From contig JAVTVX010000017.1 of the NCBI GenBank assembly GCA_033439265.1, positions 13,974,501 to 14,038,500 on the forward strand: a stretch of 64,000 bases of DNA. Reading direction: 5' to 3'. Positions 35,854 to 45,725 of the stretch are shown piece by piece. This DNA comes from Dillenia suffruticosa. Taxonomy: Eukaryota; Streptophyta; Magnoliopsida; Dilleniales; Dilleniaceae. The notes under the pieces are model-generated. The model made no database searches. It saw only the letters and a list, made by a program, of their open reading frames with translations, and was not told the DNA's origin. The position numbers and the translations under genes are program-made. Numbering within the stretch: the stretch's first letter is position 1; every line of letters starts with the position of its first letter.

Positions 35854-36915
35854 TTAGGTGATGGTGGGAATAGAAGTTGAAATCCCACAAAAGTCGCGAG
35901 CGCCTGGATGTTCTGCTCCAATTGAGAGATGTGTTTCTGCAAGTCGTCGACCATTTAAGCTAAGGAAGGAAAGTGAGACAAACGTGCAGCAGCAGAGGGA
36001 CCTGCGTTTGTGCTCAGCAGAAGTGAATTTGAGGCAGCCTCCCAACTTCGCAGGTGGTGAGGGGATGATTGCTTTCCCTTTTGCAATTCGAGATCGCGAT
36101 TTGGACCTTCGGGAAGAAGAAGGCTGTTGTTGCTCTGTGGAAGTGGGGTGTGCGTGTTGTGCAGGGTCCATCAAAGTGGTAGGTGTTTCAGGGTCTGCAG
36201 TGTCAGAGGTGGCACTCGAAAAGGTTGTAGTCGATTGCGGAAGTAGCATGCGGGGCCTTCGCGGTGGAGCCTTCGGTTTGGGCAATCGTACCCGAGGCCC
36301 TACAGGTGATGCTGGGCGCTGAGGAGATGCCGCAGGCGGGTGCGGAGATGATTGTGAGGAAGAAGTTGCTGAAGGCGACGGTTGATTGTCTGAAGAGAGG
36401 GAGATCAGGTCGTCACTAGGGTTTGTGGCTCTTATGCGTTTGGATGAGGCTTCGCATGAGGAAGATGCATCCTGGCGATCTCGAAGCCCATATCGATGCT
36501 GGGGAGTTCGCTTCTGTCCCATGATGGAGTGATTGCAGTGGTTGGGGTTTTTGGAGGCGAACCGAATGTTGAAGATACACGATACGAAACCTTGACGACA
36601 CCCTGGAAACCGGAGTTGTGCGGCGGTAGAGTCACAGAATGAAGCGTAGGGTGTGATCGAAGAGATGGTGGTGATCAATTGGTGGACGAACGAAGCGAGC
36701 TCTCGGAATGGTGATGTGTGATGAAGCGAAGTTAGGGTTTTGGTTTGGGGCCAAATTGGGAATGACTGCGTCTGAGAACTGTATATTGGGTATTTCTTCA
36801 GAACCGTCTCTCCCCTTATTTTTTTTAGGCCGGAAATCGCGTGATCACGCCTTATGAAGATGACTGCTTCTGTCCGGTTGTTGTTTGCACTTCCTTTGGA
36901 AAACCGCGTGATCAT
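35854..36915 (-). CDS. Accessory (extra) ORF of Athila-like element, 353 codons open, probably degraded
   Basis: Open frame from 36915 to 35854. The biologically meaningful start is probably the internal MGQKRTPQHRYGLRDRQDAS (about 36522). From there the product is Ser/Pro-rich and basic, with PKPKAPPRRPRM, SRRSKSRSRIAKGKAIIP and similar blocks, low complexity and no enzyme motifs. Near the end the sense appears to shift frame: the overlapping frame 35954-35872 encodes the coiled-coil-like MVDDLQKHISQLEQNIQALA, as expected for the C-terminus of such proteins. Extra ORFs between integrase and 3' LTR are known in plant Ty3/gypsy elements, and their role is unsettled. GC content is clearly above the surroundings. 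A nucleic-acid-binding role is inferred only from composition. Confidence 0.6.
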   Translation of the reverse strand: MITRFSKGSANNNRTEAVIFIRRDHAISGLKKIRGETVLKKYPIYSSQTQSFPIWPQTKTLTSLHHTSPFRELASFVHQLITTISSITPYASFCDSTAAQLRFPGCRQGFVSCIFNIRFASKNPNHCNHSIMGQKRTPQHRYGLRDRQDASSSCEASSKRIRATNPSDDLISLSSDNQPSPSATSSSQSSPHPPAASPQRPASPVGPRVRLPKPKAPPRRPRMLLPQSTTTFSSATSDTADPETPTTLMDPAQHAHPTSTEQQQPSSSRRSKSRSRIAKGKAIIPSPPAKLGGCLKFTSAEHKRRSLCCCTFVSLSFLSLNGRRLAETHLSIGAEHPGARDFCGISTSIPTIT

Positions 36916-36979
36916 CTGTTAATAACGAGAGTGCTTCTGCTCAAAAATTTTATTGGGTTATGGAAACCACGTGATCACG
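36839..36979. repeat. Three regularly spaced palindromes of the second Athila-like element
   Basis: GCGTGATCACGC (36839-36850, perfect 12 bp), GCGTGATCAT (36905-36914, core TGATCA only) and CGTGATCACG (36970-36979, perfect 10 bp, within CACGTGATCACGCC). Centres are 64-66 bp apart. They lie between the post-pol spacer and the accessory ORF, as in the first element at 1097-1288. Confidence 0.85.
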
Positions 36980-37144
36980 CCCTAATGCCAAGACCGCTTC
37001 TGTTCGAAAGCTGATTGTCATTCTATTTGTGTCGTGACTTGAGAAAATTGCTGAACACATGCAAAAAATTAAGAGAAGAGATAAATAACACTAATAAAAC
37101 ATTTAAAATTGAAAAAATGAAATAACTAAAAATTAAATCAAATT

Positions 37145-37205
37145 CTAAAAAATTTTGGGTTGCCTCCCAACAAGCGCAAGTATTTAACGTCGTTATGCTC
37201 GACGG
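37145..37205 (-). other. Post-pol spacer motif of the second Athila-like element
   Basis: The minus strand reads GTCGAGCATAACGACGTTAA, then CTTGTTGGGAGGCAACCC. It is homologous to 922-968 and 1782-1828, where it follows integrase. Here it lies just behind protease-region sequence, which locates the pol deletion. Confidence 0.85.
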
Positions 37206-37326
37206 TTTTCATTTGTTTCTCTTCAAGAAGGTTTCAACTTTACTTTGTGAGGCTCATATACTTTCCTTCCATATCTAATTGTGCATTCAATTCAAAATCA
37301 ATATCACATTTTTCTTCACAAATTTT

Positions 37327-37881
37327 CTACACAATTAAATAAAATATATCAGTAGAACAAAGTGATTTACACTCATTTGGGTACTTCATAGGATCAAAAA
37401 TAATAAATTTTACAATTTCGCCGTCGAACTCAACGGAGAGAGTACCCTCATCCACATCTATTTTGGTCTTTATTGTCTTCATGAATGGTTGTCCTAATAG
37501 AAGTGGAGCTAAATTTGTGATAGTGTCTCCTTCCATTTTCAAGATGTAAAAATCAGTTGGAAAAATTAATTCGTTAACCTGCACCAAAACATCTTCAACA
37601 ATCCCTTCTGGATCTGTACATTTTTTGGATAGAGTTCTCTTGATTATATCAGACACATTCTCACCTATCTCATCATCTCTTATTTTCCCTACTTCCTTCT
37701 CGTATTCTTCCATCTTGGATTCCTCAAACTTAATTGGACTTTCATCGATGGCCTTATCCTCTTCTTCTTCATCTTTCTTTTCATCTACCTTCTTGGGCGA
37801 TGGTGGGGTTGATCGCAACACCATTGCACTATCATTCTCCTTAGGATTTACTACCATTTGTGAAGATAATTTCCCTAAAAT
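37327..37881 (-). pseudogene. Gag-pol protease region, active-site segment missing
   Basis: A frame continuous with gag after one stop (TGA at 37882-37884), reading KLSSQMVVNPKENDSAMVLR, an acidic linker, then GIVEDVLVQVNELIFPTDFY, LLLGQPFMKTIKTKIDVDEG and VEFDGEIVKF. These are standard blocks of the aspartic-protease region in Athila/Tat elements. The upstream segment that should carry the catalytic DLG/DTG motif is absent: the acidic linker joins directly to DPEGIVEDV. It therefore encodes no functional protease. The frame ends at 37327, and no RT sequence follows. Confidence 0.85.
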
Positions 37882-37884
37882 TCA

Positions 37885-38449
37885 AACCTCCAAATTGCTA
37901 ACCGAAGTGGCTAGCTGAGTGATTTGATTTCCTAAATTTTGAATGCAAGCTCTCGTTTCCTGTTGAAATTGTTGAGTGTTAGTCGCGAGAGCTTTCACCA
38001 TATCTTCTAGGGACATACTTGAATTAGATGATTGTGTCGGTGCATGTGTTGGCCTATTGAATTGTTGAGGAGAATATCTTGTTTGTCTTCTTTGATTCTC
38101 GTAACTCAGGTTTTGATGCTCTCTCCATCCGAGGTTATCATAAGTAGAGTAGGGGTCGTACTTCTTTTGAGGTTGGCCAGGAAATCCTCCTACGGCGTTT
38201 GCTTGATGAGTAGAATCTTCTTGCAGAGATGGACACATTCGTAGGATGTCCGGGTATCGAGCATATGCCGCAAACTTTGGTTGCATGTATTTGCCCTACA
38301 GTCATCTGACGAACCAAAGCAGTTAATTCAGAAATTTGATTTTCATGATTCGAGTGACTTACCTCATGAGCTGGGTTCTCGATGCACAAGGGATGTTGGT
38401 TCAAAATTGATGCAGCTAACTCATTCAGAGTTCTTTCACGATTTTCCAT
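37885..38449 (-). pseudogene. Gag remnant with large internal deletion and frameshift in the zinc knuckle
   Basis: Starts MENRERTLNELAASILNQHP, 58 nt after the primer binding site, at the usual gag start. After about 35 codons it jumps to the C-terminal part (ENQISELTALVRQMTVGQIH), so the capsid core is missing. The zinc knuckle CGICSIPGHPT..MC (CX2CX4HX4C) is split by a one-base frameshift at about 38245; the rest (MCPSLQEDSTHQANAVGGFP) continues in another frame and ends in LGNQITQLATSVSNLEV. It is non-functional. Confidence 0.85.
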
Positions 38450-38507
38450 CTTTTCCTCTCCAAAAATCAATAAACAAGTGAAAAATACAAACTAAGAAAT
38501 TAAAATA

Positions 38508-38527
38508 GTTCCCCAGTAACGACGCCA
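38508..38527 (-). promoter_or_regulatory. Primer binding site of Athila-like element
   Basis: TGGCGTCGTTACTGGGGAAC on the minus strand, 5 nt after the 5' LTR end. It is a diverged form of the TGGCGCCGTTGCCGGGGA site typical of Athila/Tat elements, generally attributed to tRNA-Asp priming. Confidence 0.8.
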
Positions 38528-38532
38528 AAATT

Positions 38533-39891
38533 TGGTCGGGTTGTCGAAACTCTCAAATTAATACTGATTTCCCCAATGCAACAAATTGTAGTAATAGTGG
38601 TTACCAGGTCGAATCCCAATGGAACTATATTAACTTAACTTCTTAATAAATGCCAAAATAAAATAAGGGGTTTATAAAAGAAATTCCTAAATCAAAATTA
38701 AATAACTAAAATTAAAATACAAATCAAATATGCAAAAATACTAAAATTTAAAGAAGAAATTCAATTCACCAAACTCCGATTCAAGAGTTCATATATTCAA
38801 TTGTCTTATTGATCATTGGTTAAAAATATTATTCTTATAATTCAAGCATTTAACCTTAGATTTATTAGGATAGCCATAATAAATATTGTGTTTTCCAAAA
38901 ATAATTGATCAAATCCAGCATTTAGTCAAAACTTAATATTAATCGACTGAGTACGATAGCGTTCCATTTCAAATAATGACAGTATTAAATTCTGTGAAAA
39001 CAGTTAAATCAAAATACAAATAATCAGGATAACCGTATAATTATTTGATTTTATTCCATCGATTTCTTAGGTTAACATAAATATCGGCAACGACCCATAA
39101 ACATAAATAACCTATTTGCTACTTGTACCATTCATTCATGACAATTACGGATCACTGAAATTCTGGATGCAGTAGAAAAATTGATATTGAATTAAATTGT
39201 CAGATTAACCAATACCAATCTTTCATAAAAATAAACAAAGAATCGACGAATACTTGAATTAAAAATGCAAGAAATTAAATAAAATACATAACCTCACAAT
39301 GAAGAACAATCGATTAAAATTCCCCTTAAATCGGAATAAAAAAACTAGCCACTCATGGTGACAATGTTCTTGAGAATAAACAAAAAAAAAAGAATAAAAG
39401 AAAAAAACAATGTTCTTCAAAGAAAGAAAGAAAAAATAAAACCTAAAACCTAAAGAGAGATGAATGTAGCCACCACAGCACTTGTGAATATATATGAATA
39501 GTGCCGTGAACAGTAATGTGAATAGTGTCTTCTAGGGTTAATGAGAAGAGTCATTTTAATGCTCTAAGTCTCCAAGATTCTTCCAAAATAATAGAAAAAA
39601 ATCCACAAAAATAGGAAAATTTAGAAATTTTACTTATAACAACAATTTTTACTTAAGTAAAAATTTCTAAAATAAAATCTTCCTCTTTTTGATCTTCTTC
39701 CTTTTCTTTGTAGACCCAATTGATATCTTGAATCATTTAGTTCCAACAATGTCTCTTTAAGCTCATTTTGATCCAATCTCCATTTTTGATCCCTAAAAAT
39801 AAAAATGCCATAAAAACAATTATTAAGGTACTAACCAATTCAAAATCAAACCATAATATCAACAATAAAAATGACAATTTGTACATTATCA
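38533..39891 (-). repeat. 5' LTR of Athila-like element
   Basis: 1359 bp. On the minus strand it starts TGATAATGTACAAATTGTC and ends CAACCCGACCA. It pairs with 32928-34292. The chromovirus LTR resumes immediately at 39892. Confidence 0.93.
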
Positions 39892-40194
39892 TTGAGTCAA
39901 GTTAGTGTATGAGAGTCTGGAAGATCAAATCAAAATTTGGTATTTTGAAATGAACTCTATATCTTTTTAGGTTAAACACTTTAAATACTTCACATGTTTC
40001 TAATTCCACCATCGTAGAAAAAATAGATATATATATTGTTCTTCAAATTTCGTTCGTAGGCTTCGCTAAACTTTAAGAATTCCACATATCAGCTGTACTC
40101 CTTAAATTTTGTTCGTAAACTTTGCAAAACTTTCAGAGAAATTATCATAGTATTATTTTCTTTTTATATTACTTTATACTCACATGAGGTAATG

Positions 40195-43100
40195 TAGACA
40201 TGTGCCCGAGCCAGTTTGGGCCCCGAAAACCGGCCTATCCAGCCAGAAAAAAAGCCCGGCCCGAGAGTCGAACATGTGCTATAGTAACCCGGCCCGGCCC
40301 GAACGGGGATACTGTAGCGGGCCGGGCCAATTCACAAGATTTTGGAACTGGGAACCGGCCTGGGCCTGGCCGGTTCCAACGGTTCCAACAGCACTTTTTT
40401 TTTTTAATTTTTGAATTTTTTCCAATTTTACCCCTTCCGACAACTATAAAACGATTAATTTTGAGATTATTTTGATTCATAAGATCAAAAAATTTTCCTA
40501 TAAATACCTTACACCTCATTTCCAAAATCTTAACAACAAAATATATTTTTCTCTCACATCTACATTCTCTCAATATTACTATATTTTCTCGATTTTCATT
40601 ACTATTTTCATTATCATTTCATTTTCACAATTTTTACAATTTTTTATACAATTTTCATTACCATTTTCTATATCATTTCCATTATCCTTATTTCCACCAA
40701 TTTACACCACATTTCCATTATCTACATTTTCCACCATTATCCTTATTTCTATCATTTTATTAAATATATTTTTATTAAACACATTCTCAAATTTTTGTGA
40801 AACATATTGACTCAGTATGCAACGGCATAACATGTTTAGAAAAATTCTGTATGGGGGCAACTAATTGTCGAAGGAAAGAGATATTTAAGCGAGAACAGAC
40901 AAACTCCATCTCTTAGCTGGGAACTTTTCTGGTACTCTTACTACAGAACGGTCTGGATAGAGAAGGGAGAAATACAAATTTTCCACGACCTTCAACATTG
41001 ATCAAGATTTGACAAAATTTCAAGATTGGGAGTTTAAATTCAAGATTTTGTGAAAACAACTACATATCCATCAAGTCAGTATATTTAATTTTTTTGCATA
41101 TTTATTTTCTTGCATTTGCATTATTTTTTGTAAAATATTAAATCTTAAATTTTTTTTAAAAAATTTAATCTTAAATTTTTGCATCTTTAATAAAATGATC
41201 GGAATACAATTTTCCAAATCTTCTTAACAATTTTCTCTTTCTCTATTTTTTTCAAAATGAAATTCCCGATAATATAGATATTGAAACTTTTTTCGAAAAA
41301 ACTGAACCTAGTAACATAGTATCTAACACAACATGGATTAAAAAAGATGATATTAATATATGGACATTTTTTTAGAAAAAATGAAAAACAAAAAACAATT
41401 TGTAAAATTTGTCATAAAAATATAAATTTTTGAAAGGTTGAGGGGTAAATACACTTAGGAGACACTTAGATAATAATCATCCAGATAAATTATTACGAAC
41501 AAGATAAACATAGATTGCTAGAGGGGGAGGTAATATAACTGGTACATTTTAATATAATTCAGAAAAAGAAAAAATCAGACAAATAGAATGGTTAGCAAAA
41601 AAAGAATTATCACTTAGTATAGTTGCATGTCCCGTATTTGAAAAATATGTATAAAAATATTTACAACTCGGTTATAAAAAAAATAGTAGAAAATTCAGTA
41701 TGAGGAGATTATTAGATAAATATCGAGAATTAAAACATGGTATAATTATACAATTTATAACTAGTGATTGTAAATTTTCATTAATTTCAGATAGTTGGAA
41801 AAATGAACATAAAAAAAAATATTATATTGTAATAACATGTAATTGGATAAATAATTCATAATTTTTAGAAAAAGAATTTTAACTTTTTAACGTTAAGAAT
41901 TTCCCCATTTCGATGCACATATAGCTATAATAATTTCAAATATTGTTTATAACTATGGAATAAGTGATAGAATTTTTTTATTTCATTTGATAATATTTCG
42001 ACTAATACTATTACGGTTAATAGTTTAAAAAATTTTTTAAATATAATTTTAAATGAAACTTTTTTCATATTTGATGTGCATGCGATATAATTAATTTATA
42101 TGTTAAGGATGGTTTAGCAATGGAAAAACTATTTTTAAAACTTATTTGCGATTTAATTTATCAAATAAGAAATTTTTTTGTAAAAACCCAAAAAATTAGA
42201 CAATTATGTTTGTTACATACTAAAAATTTTAAAAAATTTAAAATGAAACGTGACACTAGATGGAATTCAACATATGACATGTTACAAGGTGTATTTCCTT
42301 TTAAAAATATTTTAATTGAATTAAAAAATTCAAATTACGAATATGGTTTTATTGATAATAATGCTTTCGATTTTGCATCTACACTTACTAAATTATTAAA
42401 AATTTTTATATTTATGTACAAATTTATTTTCCGGATATTATTATTCAACTACTCATTTAATGTTACCAAATTTTTGTAAAATTATTTATTTATTTAATAA
42501 ATTTAAAAATGAAAAAAAAATTTGGTGAAATTGTTCTTTTTATGAAAACAAAAATTTTAAAATATTATGAATAAATTTCAATTTTATATTTAATTGCAAG
42601 TGCATTAGACCCACGTGTTAAAATTGAAGGTATTGAAATATTAATAGATTATTTTGTACAAACTTTTCCATCGTAAGCGTCTATTAACCCACATTTTTTA
42701 AAATAATAAACATTTCATACTTTACAACAAATATTTAAATTATATGAAAAGAAAAAAAATAATTTAAATACTAATAATGTAGGTAGTGGTAGTAGTAGTA
42801 GCACTCAATCATATTTAATCCGTTACACATATTAGGAAAAAAACAAAAAATTTCGTTATCATCATTTAATGAATTAATTTTATATAAACAAATATCTAGA
42901 TTAAAAGATTTTGATGATACAGATTTATATGATATATTAGGTTTGTGGAAAAATAATGTATCGTAATATCCAATTTTGGCCCAATTGGCTAAAGATGTAC
43001 TAACCACTCCGCTATCCACAGTACCCCATCGGAAAGTGCTTTTAGTGCAGGTGGTCAAGTGTTAATCGAGAAACGTACAAATTTAGCAGATGACACTTTA

Positions 43101-43733
43101 GAACCCTTAATTTGTATTAAAGATTAGAAGGATGCAGAAAAAAGAATACAAAAAATCATGAAAATTTCGGAAGATGATAAACAATAAGTAGAAGAAGAAG
43201 AAAAATAATAATAATATAATAAAAAAATTAATGTGATGTAAAAATCAAAATAATATAAAAAAAATTAGTGGATTTTAAAATCCAAATGATAAGTTTGGTA
43301 GTGGACGTACATCGAATTCGGTGGAACAACTCTAAAAATTTTGTATCTCTAATTTTTAATTTATTTTTTTTATAAAATATGAATTAAAAAAACAAAATAA
43401 ATAAATAAATCATTACAAGAAAGTAAAAAACAAAATAACAACAAAGTTAAAAAAATGGAATTACAAAACTAAAATAGAATTAAAAAATAGAGTTACAAAA
43501 AAAAAATTTTAAAAAGGGCAATAGTAAAAAAAAATCCGGACCAAACCAGGCCGGACCGGTGTGAACCAGCCCAGTGGTTCCTGTTTAGCAGGCCGGGCCG
43601 GTTCAACTTAAAAAAAATTGGAACCGGTCTGGCCCGGCCCGGACTGGCCTAGGAACCGCAGCCAGCCCGGCCCACGGTTCCGAGAACCACTCTTGAACCA
43701 GACTGAACCCAGTCCGGCTCTGTTACAACACTA
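40195..43733 (+). mobile_element. hAT transposon relic with perfect 8-bp target duplication
   Basis: 3539 bp, flanked by AGGTAATG on both sides (40187-40194 and 43734-43741). The termini TAGACATGTGCCCGAGCC and, inverted, TAGTGTTGTAACAGAGCC match at 12 of 18 positions. Subterminal regions (about 40200-40385 and 43545-43710) are very rich in GGCCCGGCC-type blocks on both sides, in contrast to the AT-rich interior. The intact site is seen in the sister LTR (CATTACATCATGTGAATATA at about 62727). The interior carries a decayed hAT transposase. Confidence 0.93.
41257..43187 (+). pseudogene. hAT family transposase, many stops
   Basis: A cut-and-paste transposase relic. It begins near MKFPDNIDIETFFEKTEPSN (41257). 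A BED zinc-finger remnant follows (WTFF...; RRHLDNNHPD). Then come TSDCKFSLISDSWKNEHKKK (about 41760-41815), the typical MKRDTRWNSTYDMLQGVFPF (42243-42302), and the C-terminal dimerisation domain with PSESAFSAGGQVLIEKRTNL and ADDTLEPLICIKD (about 43028-43126). Stop codons and frameshifts are scattered along the whole length, so it cannot be expressed as an active enzyme. The hAT superfamily assignment is certain from these blocks and the 8-bp duplication. Confidence 0.9.
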
Positions 43734-45478
43734 AGGTAATGATCACAAAAATCCCAATTTATCAAAAAATTATACATGATTCATAGCTGGACACCATGAA
43801 TATGCGTACTTATAGTCAACTAACTTATAGTATTCAATGAGTTTCCAGCATAAATAATTTTTGATAAAACTATCATATTTTGGACTACAATGTTTGGATT
43901 GATAAGAATTCAGTTGTCACACAAAATTAAGATTTAGAGTTATAACTTTTATATTCAAGTTTCAATTCCAATTGTACAAAGAAAGTCGCATCAAACAATA
44001 TTATAGTCCACAATTCACAATATAACTTGCGCAGTCATAGAAAAATTAGTATAAATTCTTCTACACAAATCGGATTGAGGTAATTCAGGTAGCCATTTAA
44101 AGATAAGATACAGGGTTACAATTTGTATTTAAATGTTAGCCTACTGTAGTCTAGAAGACAATTAACAATCGAAATAAAGTTCAATATAAAAATAAGCGGG
44201 GCAGTTTTTCTTCTGCAGAAATCATGCTACTTTGCAAATTTACCAAAAATTCATTTTTTGATGAAATTTTTTGAATTATATGTCATTTTAAAGATATGGA
44301 AATCTAGTTTTTTCAGAAGAAACCCCACTTGATTTGTAATTATGTAGAAAAAGATATTGAATAAATAATAGAGTATGACCATACTATGAAATAGAGCAGT
44401 TTTTTTTTTTTTTTTTTTATACAAAGATCATGCTATTTCAAAAATTTACAAACATTTTAATTTTTCACGGAACTTTTCGAGTCACATGTCATCTTAAAGT
44501 TATGGAAGTATAGTTTTATCATAAGAAAATTGTATTCAATTTGGGGTTGTGTAGAAAATGTTATGAATTAAAAATTGTATCAAGATCAAACTGTTTAGAA
44601 TGTTAAATCATGATTTTCTTCCATATTTTGATATTCCAATGAAAAATTTTCCTTTTTTTTTAATTCCATCCTTATTTTAATATTACAAATAATCTGAAAA
44701 CATATTAAACATGACTATTAGATATCAAAGAAATAAACACAAGTATAGTATTTGTCTCTAACTTGTAATTTTTCCTTTGAATTCATTCCTTTTCTCTCCA
44801 AACGTTTTTTGAATTTCTTGGTTGTCATATATATTTCCTATAGTCATTTTTGCTTCCCAAAGATTAGGGTTAACTTGTATATGAATGGAAGTGGTTTAAT
44901 TTAAGTTTAAAGGATACTTTCGTGTCGTGGGGTTTGGATTTGGTTTTTGGAAGGAGAAAGAGAAAAATGTGAATAGTATTCAAGGACCTCCTTTCCCTTT
45001 CTCATTTCAATTTTAAGTGGATTGTGGGTCCCATAGGCATGGTGACGTGTCAAACGTAAGAGTGCCATGTGGTGGAAAATGATTTGCCATGGTGTACTTT
45101 TTTTCTTTTTAAATTCATTTTCATTTTTATTATTTATTTTTTCTTTGGTGGGTCCCACATGGAATCCTTGGAATCCTAATTCGATTTTCTTTTTGGTTTA
45201 TTCCGACTGCTCTCATTTATCAATATATCCTATTAGTTTATCTGATTTTAATATTTTCGACCTCTATTTAAAATTATAAATATAAAAATAAAAACATATA
45301 TCGTAAGTAAAAGGAATTCAATAAATTTTATTACAGTGCGATTCGAAAAATTTAAGTATATTCAATAAAATATAAATATAAATGTATATTTTAATATTTT
45401 CTTGAAATGTGACCTTAACATAAACAATCGAAGAACAAAAGGTGTTTTTGTCACTCCATTTGAGAAATTAAAGAACAA

Positions 45479-45725
45479 TAACAAATAGCAGGATTCAAGG
45501 AACAACAACAAACAAACATAAAATGAAGCAAGCAAACAAACAATTCAATAGATATAGCAAAACCTCATTTGACTTATGCTTCTTACGAGCTTAGAAATCA
45601 AATCAATGAAGTAACCAAAGATAACAAAAAGAATGGCAACAAATTACAAGGATCCAAGAGAGCTACTTATGTATATATATACGTATATCTACATGTAAGA
45701 ACTAGTGAGCTAAAGATATGGAACA
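45479..45725. other. Host flank of the solo LTR, AT-rich
   Basis: Contains the start of a third copy of the 152-bp repeat (AACAAATAGCAGG at about 45480), then AAC/AAG-rich sequence without recognisable features. Confidence 0.5.

Larger units (their letters stand above)
32928..39891 (-). mobile_element. Athila-like Ty3 element with complete ends but no RT, RNase H or integrase
   Basis: A 6964-bp element inserted in the solo LTR. Both LTRs run TG..CA, and the flanks are TCGAG (32923-32927) and TTGAG (39892-39896), a 5-bp duplication with one mismatch. In element order it has 5' LTR (39891-38533), primer binding site, short gag remnant, protease-region remnant, post-pol spacer motif, palindrome array, accessory ORF, polypurine tracts and 3' LTR (34292-32928). 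The whole RT-RNase H-integrase block is missing: the frame passes from the end of the protease region to the spacer that normally follows integrase. It must have depended on a relative's enzymes to move. The two LTRs differ by about 7% over the first 120 bp by eye. Confidence 0.92.
32139..45420 (-). mobile_element. Solo LTR of Ty3 chromovirus-like element, with two nested insertions
   Basis: On plus it begins TGTGATAACCCACTAT (the complement of an LTR 3' end) and ends ACCTTAACA. The flanks are TAAAT (32134-32138) and TAAAC (45421-45425), a 5-bp target duplication with one change. The LTR pieces are 32139-32927, 39892-40194 and 43742-45420 (one duplication copy of each insert belongs to the LTR). 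They align in order with the uninterrupted LTR at 61049-63823. Net length is about 2766 bp against about 2775 bp there. No internal domain or primer binding site follows, so it is a solo LTR produced by LTR-LTR recombination. An internal repeat of about 200 bp occurs twice (about 44185-44390 and 44395-44590). Confidence 0.9.

Noticed and set aside
35858-36322. 154-codon plus-strand frame
   Set aside because: Antisense shadow of the accessory ORF in a GC-rich, low-complexity stretch.
32928-39891. Endogenous pararetrovirus or viral insertion
   Set aside because: LTRs, tRNA-Asp-type primer site, gag zinc knuckle and 5-bp duplication identify a Ty3/gypsy retrotransposon; no viral coat or movement protein is present.
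40200-40573. Overlapping frames rich in Pro, Gly and Arg
   Set aside because: Produced by the GGCCCGGCC-type subterminal repeats of the hAT element, not protein-coding.
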